Source: Aquarana catesbeiana
Lineage: Eukaryota; Chordata; Amphibia; Anura; Ranidae
Direction: 5' to 3'
Assembly (NCBI RefSeq): GCF_042186555.1
Contig: NC_133333.1
Location: 70,381,618 to 70,445,617 of the forward strand
Length of the DNA stretch: 64,000 nucleotides
A program made the translations under genes and the position numbers. How positions within the stretch are numbered: the stretch's first letter is position 1; every line of letters begins with the position of its first letter. The notes beneath the pieces were generated by a model. It saw only the letters and a program-made list of their open reading frames with translations. It did no database searches and had not been told where the DNA came from. This document shows, in pieces, positions 56,301 through 64,000 of this stretch.

Positions 56301-57201
56301 CAAGCTCAATGAGTCGGCCTCTAATAGTTGCCTTGTGAGCCTCCCACACAATAGAGGGGGAGGTATCAGAAGGTTTGTTTTCCTTGAAATACTGCGATAA
56401 ATGAGAAGCCAATATGGAAACCTCCACTTCATCAGAGAGAAGGGAGTCATTTGGCTTCCAATTGGTGCGTCGGGGTAGGGAAGGCATGGTCAATGTCATC
56501 GAGACAGGTGCATGGTCTGAGATAGACGCGGTACCTATATGAGTAGAGTGTAGGAGAGGAAGGTGAAAGTGATCTAAGAAAATGTTGTCTATTCTAGAGT
56601 ATGATTGATGCGTTGAGGAGTAATGTGAGAAATCCTTCTCCTTGGGATGAAGAAGGCGCCATACGTCCATTAATTGAAGATCAAGAAGCCGTTTTTTCAC
56701 AAATTTCAGGCGTTTGAAGGAAATATTAGAGTGATTTTGTGACGTGTCAATAGAGGGATCTAGTGGCATGTTTATGTCCCCTGCTAGGATAGTAAGTCCT
56801 TTAGCAAAATGTGACAATTTAGTCAGTATATGGGATAAAAAGGTTGGTTGATTATGGTTCGGGCAATTTATGTTTGCAAGAGTGCATTGAGTATTTCCAA
56901 TAAAACCCCTAAGAAAAAGAAAACGACCATGATCATCTGCAAGCATTTCAGATAACCTAAAGGACACGTTTCTGCAAAAACCAATAGCTACCCCCTTAGC
57001 TTTATTAGTGTCCGATAAGCTATAATACCACTGTGGAAAGTTAGGTGACGTTAGTTTAACGGATGTCGTGTGAGTTAAGTGGGTTTCCTGAAGAAAGGCA
57101 ATGGAACATGTAGCTTGTTTCAGTTCCCGGTATACTTGGTGTCGCTTAGCAGCAACATTAAGACCCCTGACGTTATAGGATACTATCTTTACCTTAGCCA
57201 T
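53386..57201 (-). CDS. L1 ORF2: endonuclease / reverse transcriptase, 1271 aa, uninterrupted
   Basis: This protein nicks target DNA and copies the L1 RNA at the nick. Residues 1-235 are the APE-type endonuclease: VKIVSYNVRGLN, FLQETHLT, LAGDINMP (GDFN in most L1s), YSRIDNIFLD and the catalytic SDHAPVS near residue 228. The RT core follows: SGKAPGPDGFTILYYK, STDAEKAFDRVDWEYL (first Asp near 604), GTRQGCPLSPLLFAI and YAADDVLFF-type box, read here as YADDVLFF near 705. The C-terminus near 1134 has C-x3-C-x6-H-x4-C (MCWRNCGNKATHAHIWWFCP). The length of 1271 equals a typical L1 ORF2, and there are no stops. The start MAKVKIVSYN places the endonuclease immediately at the N-terminus. It could be active. 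I cannot exclude missense damage. Confidence 0.9.
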   Translation of the reverse strand: MAKVKIVSYNVRGLNVAAKRHQVYRELKQATCSIAFLQETHLTHTTSVKLTSPNFPQWYYSLSDTNKAKGVAIGFCRNVSFRLSEMLADDHGRFLFLRGFIGNTQCTLANINCPNHNQPTFLSHILTKLSHFAKGLTILAGDINMPLDPSIDTSQNHSNISFKRLKFVKKRLLDLQLMDVWRLLHPKEKDFSHYSSTHQSYSRIDNIFLDHFHLPLLHSTHIGTASISDHAPVSMTLTMPSLPRRTNWKPNDSLLSDEVEVSILASHLSQYFKENKPSDTSPSIVWEAHKATIRGRLIELGARKKREHGQQIDQVLQQIEALDKQHKLSLHTAHLQSLTLKREELKSLLNLDTKRKFQRLSQKVYEWGNKPNRLLARSIKTKQSQSFIPKIKLPSGSLAYATPDIAKAFRNYYSDLYNVKNDLSSLPHKERRNRMLSYLTEANLPKLPISVLKELEADFSVEEFQTALKSSPSGKAPGPDGFTILYYKTFSDILLPRLSAYANSISHSSGLRPESLSSHITVIPKPDKDPTLCNSYRPISLINVDTKLFAKVMANRLLPLIPKWISADQSGFIPSREAKDNSLRAISLIQYVQRYSQPTLLLSTDAEKAFDRVDWEYLKLTLRHFGLGPKMFHRISSLYSDPSAQIRINGTLSDPFALHNGTRQGCPLSPLLFAISLEPFLATIRNNANIKGIQIGNKSHKYAAYADDVLFFIQQPRTSIPNLMSEFSSFHSISNFKINLSKSEILNINIPKSEALSLKPLFPFRWEQKCIKYLGIYLTPKLHSLFRYNYIPMLNRIRNDLRNWSNLSHTWLGKVSIIKMNILPRILFLFQMLPLNIPVGFFSILQSMVSRFIWKDKHPRISRETLFRSKCSGGLALPNFKAYYQATILARLAGWKYALNSKLWVQIEYFLSGMDLSVAPWIPKSHRNLARTTSTLTISSLDVWDALHKKLSWAYDSPLLPLLNHTYFLPGLLDSGFKTWRLEEPLLLHHILNGNVLKPLSTILAPKPVTYLDKWRYHQIQHFLSSLATPLRGVSDLNAIEAIFYPKDPPLHSISLFYKALIALQNPGFPHYLTKWEAEFDFPLTDIQKDRILQLAHTLSLASKMSEVNYKLLTRWHYTPVRMHQMFPASSPMCWRNCGNKATHAHIWWFCPLIRPYWDAICDLIFQIADVHIPNDPWAILFHVTKTPIRSYKRSIIPHLLNTAKALIPTLWGQPVIPSIKNWLHMIDNVHLMESITHDLRGTSQKHSLIWDSWKKFQTTSSYKNLITETP

Positions 57202-57917
57202 ACGGAAATAAGGTGTAAGCCTTCAAATAGATTAGCCAGGCACGCCAGCAGGGAGGAGAAGGTGGAGGAGGAGAGGGAAAAGAGAGTAAGTAAAGAGAGA
57301 GATGAAGAGGAAATGAAAAGGATAAGCATATGTAGGAAATATACATACAAATCAAAGAACCTGTGGGAGATGAATGAATGTCACGCAGAAATCTGCAGTG
57401 GTCCCGTTGGGGAAGGAGAGAGCGAAAGGCCATCCCAATCCCTTAGCAGGGGTAGAATGGGGCAACTTTAGGGCCGTTCGCACGCGTCTATCCCAAAAGG
57501 AGATGGGGGCGAGGTTACGCTGTAAGGGGGAGGTAGCGAGGGGTGTGCGCTCCAACAGCGCACGGCCTGTAGTAAAAACAAATTAACAGATAACTTGCTA
57601 CTAGCAAGAAAACATTAAGTTCCAGTTAGAAGTATGGAAAACCGTACAAATAGTACAAATACAACAAGAATCAGTATGAACAGTGTACATCCTACAGGTT
57701 ATCAAAAATGTAAACCAGCTTAGGGCTAGGTCCATATAATCCAAAGGAAAAAAAGAAAAAAAAAAGAAAGGGAGATCAAACACTGGTCAGAGTAGTGTCG
57801 AGACCGCTTTAGTCAAAAATAGGCAGGTAGGAGTAGGAAAAACATATCGGCCAAAGTCGGACTCTATAAAAAAAGACATACAAAAACAAAAATTTTTTCT
57901 CCCTCCTCCTTTTTCTC
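57202..57917 (-). other. L1 inter-ORF region
   Basis: 716 bases lie between the ORF1 stop and the ORF2 start, much longer than the roughly 60 bases of mammalian L1. It contains A/T-rich runs (57750-57770, 57870-57900 as read on +) and no conserved frame. It may hold a reinitiation or IRES-like signal, but nothing specific is visible. Confidence 0.6.
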
Positions 57918-59078
57918 TCAGAGACCCTGTAGGAGAGACACCGTCCACATTAACGATAAAGATATAGGTGAAAAAGTAAATGGTTCAGCCATGTTTTTGT
58001 GCAGAGCCCGGGAGAGAAGTGCACTTTTTCTTTGAGGGGGTTTTTTCCAATGAGCGTCAATAGGGCAGGAGAATTTAGGAATTGGGTCCTGCCAGCCTGG
58101 GAGTTCCATGGGTGAGAGATGTAGCTCCTGCAGAAAAGATGAAAGTTCCTCAGGAAATCTCAGCGTATGGGAGCGACCATTTTTTATGGCAATCAGGCAG
58201 GCAGGAAAGCCCCATCTGTAGGTGATCCCGTCGGAGCGTAGTCGGTCAAGGAGCGGTTTGAGGGCTCTACGACGATCTAGAGTGTCTTTGGAAAGATCTG
58301 GATAGATGGTAATATTTGCACCGTCAAAGTAAATATTAGGGAGTCCCCGCATCTTCACCATGATGGCATTTTTATCTTCAAAGTAATGCAGGCGACATAT
58401 AACAACCCTGGGCAGATCTGAGTTAGCATTACGTGGACGTAGAGCACGATGCACACGGTCAAAGCGTAACGGTGCAGTGGCAGGATTACCCAGAATAGTA
58501 TTGAAAATGCCCCTTATTGAAGGTTCAAGATCAGAGTCTCCAGTGGCTTCCGGCAGACCTCTAACACGTATATTATTTCTACGGTTACGGTTTTCGAGGT
58601 CTTCAAGCTTATATAAAGATGCACGATGAGCGAACGCCAGCTGGGTAACAGTGTCCTGCAATTCTTTGATAGCTACTGCTTGCGTATCTTGTCGCTGCTC
58701 TGTTTCCTCCACTCTGACCAAGATATGTGACATATCAGATCTAACTGCAGTTATTTCTTTTTTAATGGATTTCTCCAAACCGTGAAACATGCCTGCAAGT
58801 TCTTTTTTGAGACCGCTCATAAGAACAGACATTTCAGAGCCCGCGGGGGATCCAGGATCATCCATGAGATCCGAGCAGTAGGAGGATGCCGGAGAGCTCC
58901 CTCTCGCCGATGCGGCGCGGGATGATGGAGAAGCGCTTGTTCTCGAGGTTCTGGCTTGGTTACCACGTGCGTTGGCTAAGTATTGCTGAATAGAGCCAGT
59001 AGAGGCTGGATTGAGTAATGATCTCTTATTTGGACGTTTAACTGGGGCAGACCGGCGTTTAGATGATTTTGCGGGCAT
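57918..59078 (-). CDS. L1 ORF1: RNA-binding coiled-coil protein, 386 aa
   Basis: I chose ATG 59078 (MPAKSSKRRSAPVKRPNKRS). An upstream in-frame ATG at 59123 would add 15 residues with no conserved look. The N-terminus is basic, then Ser/Ala-rich. A coiled coil spans roughly residues 85-175 (GLEKSIKKEITAVRSDMSHI to FAHRASLYKLEDLENRNRRN). The RRM-like part starts NIRVRGLPEATGDSD and includes LPRVVICRLHYFEDKNAIMV. The C-terminal domain has ITIYPDLSKDTLDRRRALKP and YRWGFPACLIAIKNGRSHTL. This is the L1 ORF1p (Transposase_22) architecture that binds the L1 RNA as a trimer. No stops or frameshifts. Its pairing with an open ORF2 marks a recent insertion. Confidence 0.9.
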   Translation of the reverse strand: MPAKSSKRRSAPVKRPNKRSLLNPASTGSIQQYLANARGNQARTSRTSASPSSRAASARGSSPASSYCSDLMDDPGSPAGSEMSVLMSGLKKELAGMFHGLEKSIKKEITAVRSDMSHILVRVEETEQRQDTQAVAIKELQDTVTQLAFAHRASLYKLEDLENRNRRNNIRVRGLPEATGDSDLEPSIRGIFNTILGNPATAPLRFDRVHRALRPRNANSDLPRVVICRLHYFEDKNAIMVKMRGLPNIYFDGANITIYPDLSKDTLDRRRALKPLLDRLRSDGITYRWGFPACLIAIKNGRSHTLRFPEELSSFLQELHLSPMELPGWQDPIPKFSCPIDAHWKKPPQRKSALLSRALHKNMAEPFTFSPISLSLMWTVSLLQGL

Positions 59079-60047
59079 AGTTGGAACTATATGGCCGATA
59101 GCTGCAGAGAGCACCCCCCTCACATCTGAGCAAGTTTACACATTCATCAAGGTACTATCAGCATGCAAAGGGGTTCCCATTAGGGGCGCAAAGGTGGCTT
59201 CTGGTCTCCAGATGCAGGCCAGAACCATGAATCCTCTCAGCGGCAGCGGTCAGTCAGGAGCTGCAGTGTTATTTGGGGCTCAGAAAAAAAAATAATTGGA
59301 ATCTATAGTCAATGTCCCAGCATATGGTATGTAGCACAGCTCTTTGGGGGGGGGGATCCTGCTGCAGGAAACAATATGGGAGTTTCAGTGAGGTTTGGTG
59401 AAGTAAAAAGTCTAGAAGGGTGTATGTGGAGCACTAAGATGGCCGCCGGCTTCCAGAGGTAGGCCGGAGCCGCGGACTTTCCTAGCGGCTTCACCCGGCC
59501 GGGTGGGCGCCGCTTCTAAAGGAAGAGTCTAGTGTCCGCTTGGTGCATGGGTAAAGGGAGGATGTTGTTACTCACTGTGTCCCAGCTTCTGATTGGTGTC
59601 CGGATCATGAATACCACAGACCGGAGGCTCCGTTCGAGTTACAGGCCGCAGGATGGCGATCGGCCTCAGGGAAGCAAAGCCGTGAATTCGCGGGCAGAGT
59701 ACCGCCGTCGATCCCGGCAATCTCCGGCGGGACGGGGGGCCACCGACCCAAGGCAGATGCCCACTCAGCGTCCGGGTCCTAGGGACGCAAGGCCGGAGGC
59801 TCCGTGCAGGCTGTAGGCCCCAAGATGGCGACCGGGATCCCGGCGCAGCGCGATTCACAGGCCCGGATCAAGGTGTGTAGCTGGAGCCCGGAAAGACCCC
59901 TCCCGGAGTACAGCAGGGGGGGTCCGGAAAGCTCTATAGGGGTGATGGAGCCTCAAAAGGTAAATTGGTGTCAGCGGATTCTGATTGTTGTTGAGGAGCT
60001 CAGTTAACTCGCGTCCTCCTCGGTGCTCGTCCAGACACGCCCCCCGA
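59079..60047 (-). promoter_or_regulatory. L1 5' UTR with AAGATGGC motifs
   Basis: This 970-base GC-rich leader contains three AAGATGGC-like motifs on the plus strand: 'aagatggccgcc' (59436-59447), 'aggatggcgat' (about 59651) and 'caagatggcgacc' (59821). They resemble YY1 sites, but lie antisense to the L1. The promoter role is inferred from position. Confidence 0.55.
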
Positions 60048-60146
60048 AATAAATGACTTAATATTATATAAAAAGCCTTCAATAATGATGATTTCTCTTG
60101 AGACGAATTTTGGAATTATATCTGCTTGAGTCAGCTTAAATCAAAC
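60048..60146 (+). repeat. 99-bp direct repeat, right copy
   Basis: 'gaaataaatgacttaatatt' to 'gagtcagcttaaatcaa', starting exactly at the L1 5' end. It is 96 of 99 identical to 52089-52188. Sequences outside the two copies then diverge. Confidence 0.9.
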
Positions 60147-60286
60147 CCGTGTGTTTTATTGTACACACATAAACTTGGAAAATACTTACAAAAATAGTAC
60201 ATTCATATTCAGAATTAGTGTTGTTTCATATATGCAAAAAAATGTTCAAATATAGTTCATTTGTTTAAAAGATCTGAAAAGAGTTC

Positions 60287-61530
60287 TTAACCACTTCAAT
60301 ACCGGGCACTTAGACACCTTCCCGCCCAGACCAATTTTCAGCTTTCAGCGCTGTCGCAATTTGAATGACAATTGCGCGGTCATACTACACTGTACCCAAA
60401 CAAATTTTTTATCATTTTGTTCCCACAAATAGAGCTTTCTTTTGGTGGTATTTGATCACCTCTGCGGTTTTTATTTTTTGCGCAACAAATAAAAAAAGAC
60501 CGAAAATTTTGAAAAAAAACAAGTTTTTCTTTGTTTCTATTAAAATTTTTTTGTAAATAAGTACGTTTTCTTCTTCAATGACGGGCACTGATATGGCTGC
60601 ACTGACGGGCACTGACTGGCACTGATACGGCGGCACTGATGGGCACCGATGAGGTGGCACCAATGAGGTGGCACTGATGAGGTGGCACTGACGGGCACTG
60701 ATGATGGGCACTGATAGGCAGCACTGATAGGTGGCACTGGTAAGCGGCACTGATGGGCACTCATAGGTGGCACAGATGGGCACTTATAGGCGGCACTGAT
60801 GGGCACTCATAGGTGGCATTGATGGGCACTCATAGGTGGCATTGATGGTTACTTATGGGTGGCACTGATAGTTGGCACTGATGGGCACGGATGGGCACTG
60901 ACAGGTGGCATGAATGGACACTGATGGGTGGCACTGACGGCACTGGTTGTTTGCAGTGATGCCCCTAAGGGTGGCATTGTTGGGCATCACTGCAACATAA
61001 TGGTGCCAATCAGTGCCCATTTGTGGGCACTGATTGGCACTGACTGGGCACACTGGGCACATGTGGATGGCCATGGGGTACATACCTGGCCATCCACATG
61101 CTGCCCCTTCCCTGGTGGTCCTAGTGGCGATCCCTGGTGGTCCAGTGTGGTGATCTGAGGGGGGGCTGCGCTGATAAACAATCAGCACAGACCCCCCCTG
61201 CCAGGAGAGCCGCCGATCGGCTCTCCTCTAATCGCGTCTGTCAGACGCGAGTGAGGAAGAGCCGATCAACGGCTCTTCCTATTGACAGCGTGATCAGCCG
61301 TGATTGGACACGGCTGATCACGTGGTAAAGAGCCTCCGCCGGAGGCTTTTTACCAAGATCAGTGTAGCGGTGTGTCAGACTGACACACCGCTCCACCGAT
61401 CGCCGCGATGCGCGCCCCCGGGGGCGCGCTGCGGCATGTTATCCTGCTGGACGTCATATGACGTCCAGTCAGGATAACACAACCACTTCCCGGACGTCAA
61501 TCCGCTATAGGGCGGGCGGGAAGTGGTTAA
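60287..61530. mobile_element. TTAA-type non-autonomous element, 1.24 kb
   Basis: TTAA CCACTT at 60287 and AAGTGG TTAA ending 61530 are perfect 10-bp inverted ends, consistent with a TTAA target as in piggyBac-like elements. Inside are a 'gggcactgataggtggcact' minisatellite (about 60590-61030) and hairpins near the right end (ggctgatcacg, gacgtcatatgacgtcc at 61451-61467). No transposase. Confidence 0.8.
60590..61060. repeat. degenerate GGGCACTGAT minisatellite
   Basis: Repeated 'gatgggcactgataggtggc' units of variable length. Cys/Ser/Pro-rich open frames on the minus strand are artefacts. Confidence 0.85.
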
Positions 61531-61990
61531 AGTCATTAGAACATGTGCTTTCCCTTTGTCTTGGCGTTTTAAAGATGGCCGTTTAACTTCTTGTGTCCTG
61601 GAAGAAATTCTGTATGCATAGAATAGCTGTGTGTCTTGAATAGGTTTAAGTAGCTTGAAGCAGGAGATGTAAGAAAGAGGCAGGAGATGTAACAAAAAGA
61701 GACAGAAGACTGGATTCCTTGTGATTATATGAACTCAGTCTTTCAAATTCGCGCCCAAACACAAATCCCTCCCATACACTCCCCTTTCTCCTCCTTCCTA
61801 AGAGTGGGGGCTAACAGAGAGCAACAACTGGTCTCTCTTACACAAACCCTCTCTTCATGAAACAAGATATGTGTGAGATAGACGTTCAGACTATACATCA
61901 GACCATTTAAAACATAAACGCATATATCAAACAGAGTATCGGTTACAGGTGTAGGTGTAGTTGTACCGCGGGAGGTGAAAGAAAAACAGA
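61531..61990. other. unassigned, mildly repeated sequence
   Basis: Contains 'aggcaggagatgtaa' twice (61660-61695) and, at 61945-61978, a lone motif resembling the 29-bp minisatellite at 51945. No gene found. Confidence 0.4.
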
Positions 61991-61997
61991 AATTCCT

Positions 61998-62206
61998 TGC
62001 TCAACTTACCGACCAATCTGCTAACCAACTGAATTTTCCTGTCTAACGGTATGCGTTAAAAACAGGGGTTTAGTCTCTAAATTTTGAGAGCCTCTACAGT
62101 GGAAGCACATGCATTATAATGGCTAAGCACAGAGCAGGTGAGCCTGGAGGGAGCCCACCCCTCTTTAAAATTCGGTTGGTTAGCAGGCCGGTCGGTAAGT
62201 TGAGCA
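61998..62206. repeat. 40-bp inverted repeat (stem) with 129-bp loop
   Basis: The arms 61998-62037 and 62167-62206 match at 36 of 40 positions (tgctcaacttaccgacc... / ...ggtcggtaagttgagca). They may be the termini of a 209-bp non-autonomous element or a structured element. No target duplication is obvious. Confidence 0.8.
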
Positions 62207-62329
62207 GGGTAGGGTTTGGGTGGGGCAACATAAATAATAACATATTAGATTTTTCACTCCAGCAGTATATAATGAGTTTGGAAATTGTAGAAAAATGCTT
62301 AAATAATGCATTACAATTTAACTCTACCC

Positions 62330-62521
62330 ATTAGATTTTAGATGACCAAAATTAGTTTGTCAGCTTAAATTTTAGTCGACTAAAATGTACTGGAGATTTT
62401 AGGCGACTAAATACGACTAAAACTAAAACAATTGCAGAAGACTAAAATGAGACTAAAACTAAAATGCCATTTTAGTCCTAAGACTAAAACTAAATCAAAA
62501 TTTGCTGCCAGAATTAACACT
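62330..62521. repeat. ACTAAAACTAAAA-rich hAT-like fragment
   Basis: Repeated 'gactaaaactaaaa' motifs end in 'tgctgccagaattaacactg'. This resembles a known type of vertebrate DNA-transposon end. Only one end is recognised. Confidence 0.5.
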
Positions 62522-63060
62522 GGTGTGGACCCATGGTGTCCTGATGCTTGCAAGACAGACATGCTATTGGTAGCAAACACTGACCAGCTGGTTGGGGCTG
62601 CAAGTTCCATGCACTGTTCCAGGGGAGGCTTCCGATCCACAGCGCCAGACCAGGATCCTCACTATTCAACCTTTTCAGGGCTACAGAGAAGATGGTGGAA
62701 GTCATTTTGGAAGAAAAAGGAACGCCCGGTTCTAGAAAGCCGGGTAAGGGGTTACTTCAGCAACAAATTTTAATCATGTCAAAAATGCTGACAGTGTTAT
62801 CAAAAAATGTAAGTTTTATTTAATATTTAATTATAGTACAAACATAAAAATTGGTAGGACAACCTATCGATTAAAACATGGTATTAAAAATTGCTGATTA
62901 GGTCCGATAGAACCTAATAACTAGGTACATGATCTTTGGACAAACTGGACAAAACAAAAAACATTACAAAACAAAAACAAACAACGTATGACAACGTCCG
63001 GACTATGCGTACTATGGTTACAGCAACAGACACTACATAAGTGTGTAATCAAGTTGGTCA
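62522..63060. other. unassigned spacer
   Basis: No motif or open frame of note lies between the hAT-like fragment and the L1 3' end. Confidence 0.4.
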
Positions 63061-63067
63061 CGTAATT

Positions 63068-64000
63068 TTTTTTAAAAAATCATATCCTTTTTATTAATTT
63101 TTCAAATTATACATTATTCATCATAAACAATATACAAACAAGGAAAAGCCGTTATTTCGTACATTATCCCATATCACAATAGAAAATAAATTATCAAACC
63201 CTTACTCTTCCCCTTTTATTCCCCCCCCCCTCCCACCCCTCTCCCCAGTCACCCCACTTACCCTCCCCCCTCCCCCACAGTTGCTTCCAATAAAATAGTC
63301 ATATCTTAAGTCTGACAAAACTTATTACCCAACTAGATACATATTACTTAATACTTATTCCCTCAAATATCTATTCCTTGATACTAATGGTCCTACCCAC
63401 ACTAAAGATTTATATATTCCTACCCTGACACCATAAACCCCAAAACTTTGAGAACTTCCTATAACTTCCCCTTCTAATATAGATTGTCCTCTCTGTTTCA
63501 ACCAGTGAGTTCATTGTGCTAACCCATTCTTCAGGAGTAGGAGGCACTGCTGATAACCATGCTTTTGCGATCAATTTCCTCGCCTGGTAAAAAACTACGC
63601 ACAATTGCTATACCTATGTGGTCTTCCCCAATATTCTTACTGATTAGCCCCAGCACACACGCCTTAGCCTCGTATTCCACTCTTATCCCAAATCTAGCTT
63701 CTATAATGTTTAGGATCTCAGTCCAATACCTAGCTAATTTCAGGCATCTCCACATTATATGTATAAGATCGCCCGTCTCTAGACATCTGGGGCATTTATC
63801 GTCTGGTCTTCGACCAAATCTATGCAGCCTCTTGGGGGTATAGTAGGCTCTGTGTACAAGCAAGAGGTGCGACGCCTGCTGCGACGGAGAGAGGGACACC
63901 AGTGGACCAAGCTCCAATATCCTCTCCCACTGGTCATCGCTCAGCTCCCCCACATCGGCCCCCCACCCCTCCCTTGCACGCAAAAGTGGCGCCAAACTAA
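63068..64000 (-). pseudogene. second L1-type LINE, 3' end (continues beyond the window)
   Basis: A minus-strand frame 63531-63995 contains HLLLVHRAYYTPKRLHRFGR and DDKCPRCLETGDLIHIMWRC, the C-x2-C-x7-H-x4-C motif near the C-terminus of L1/Tx1 ORF2. A shifted frame 63410-63604 gives VFYQARKLIAKAWLSAVPPT, the usual tail. A T-run at 63068-63075 marks the poly(A). Sequence differs strongly from the 53-kb L1, so it is another lineage. One frameshift near 63590 separates the two frames. Confidence 0.78.

Larger units (their letters stand above)
52939..60047 (-). mobile_element. full-length L1-type LINE with both ORFs open
   Basis: Minus strand, 5' to 3': GC-rich 5' UTR from about 60047 (ggggggcgtgtctggacgag), ORF1 59078-57918, a 716-base inter-ORF region, ORF2 57201-53386, a 3' UTR, and poly(A) seen as a T-run at 52939-52950. 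About 7.1 kb. ORF1 is the coiled-coil/RRM L1 type and ORF2 has APE endonuclease, RT and a C-terminal Cys-rich motif. No short target duplication was found directly outside the poly(A) and the 5' end. Confidence 0.88.

Noticed and set aside
52089..60146. LTR retrotransposon with 99-bp LTRs
   Set aside because: The repeats lack TG..CA ends, no protease/integrase lies between them, and one copy abuts the L1 5' end exactly.
60412..61188. Cys/Ser/Pro-rich minus-strand frames
   Set aside because: Produced by the GGGCACTGAT repeats inside a TTAA-type element.

Overview
This is vertebrate, intron-like DNA made almost entirely of transposable elements. It looks like a frog genome, most plausibly a ranid or other neobatrachian. 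The reasons are DIRS-type tyrosine-recombinase retrotransposons, Penelope-like elements, CR1/L2 and L1-type LINEs, hAT-like elements, and repeated TTAA-flanked non-autonomous elements beginning TTAACCACTT. There is no bacterial or operon-like organisation. The one piece of host coding sequence I recognise is a 25-codon exon at 19308-19383 (+). It reads like the N-terminus of MBOAT7 (lysophosphatidylinositol acyltransferase) and is followed by a GTAAGT donor, so most of the window is probably the flanking introns of that gene.

Layout. (1) 1-10.0 kb: a hAT-like element carrying a 29-bp minisatellite, split by a complete DIRS element (DIRS-1, 1847-7438), with a large palindrome at 8.0-8.9 kb. 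(2) 10-22 kb: CR1/L2 fragments, small non-autonomous DNA elements (one hAT-like with a perfect 8-bp target duplication at 11489-11954), a long CTTT/CTCTTT tract and the MBOAT7 exon. (3) 22.2-38.0 kb: a minus-strand Penelope-like element (PLE1) cut by a hAT-like element with a perfect 8-bp duplication. That element is cut by DIRS-A, and DIRS-A is cut inside its recombinase gene by DIRS-B, giving four levels of nesting. (4) 38.5-42 kb: a second Penelope-like relic (PLE2), cut by another hAT-like element (38763-40419) of the same family as the one in region 1. (5) 42-44.1 kb: a TTAA-type element and a 22-bp tandem repeat. (6) 44.1-51.5 kb: a minus-strand relic of a different DIRS family (DIRS-D) replaced in its middle by a plus-strand DIRS-C whose 3' end is missing. 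(7) 51.5-52.1 kb: minisatellites. (8) 52.9-60.05 kb: a full-length minus-strand L1-type LINE with uninterrupted ORF1 and ORF2, bracketed by an unexplained 99-bp direct repeat. (9) 60.3-64 kb: another TTAA element, a 40-bp hairpin, a hAT-like fragment, and the 3' part of a second L1 running off the window.

The DIRS copies show the expected structure: inverted terminal repeats, an internal complementary region whose two halves mirror the two outer termini, and gag - RT/RNase H - methyltransferase-like segment - tyrosine recombinase order, with gag overlapping pol by ATGA. All four are decayed. The L1 at 53-59 kb is the only element with both ORFs open and its main catalytic motifs visible. Family assignments rest on reading motifs by eye. 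Element ends are exact where a target duplication is quoted and approximate otherwise.
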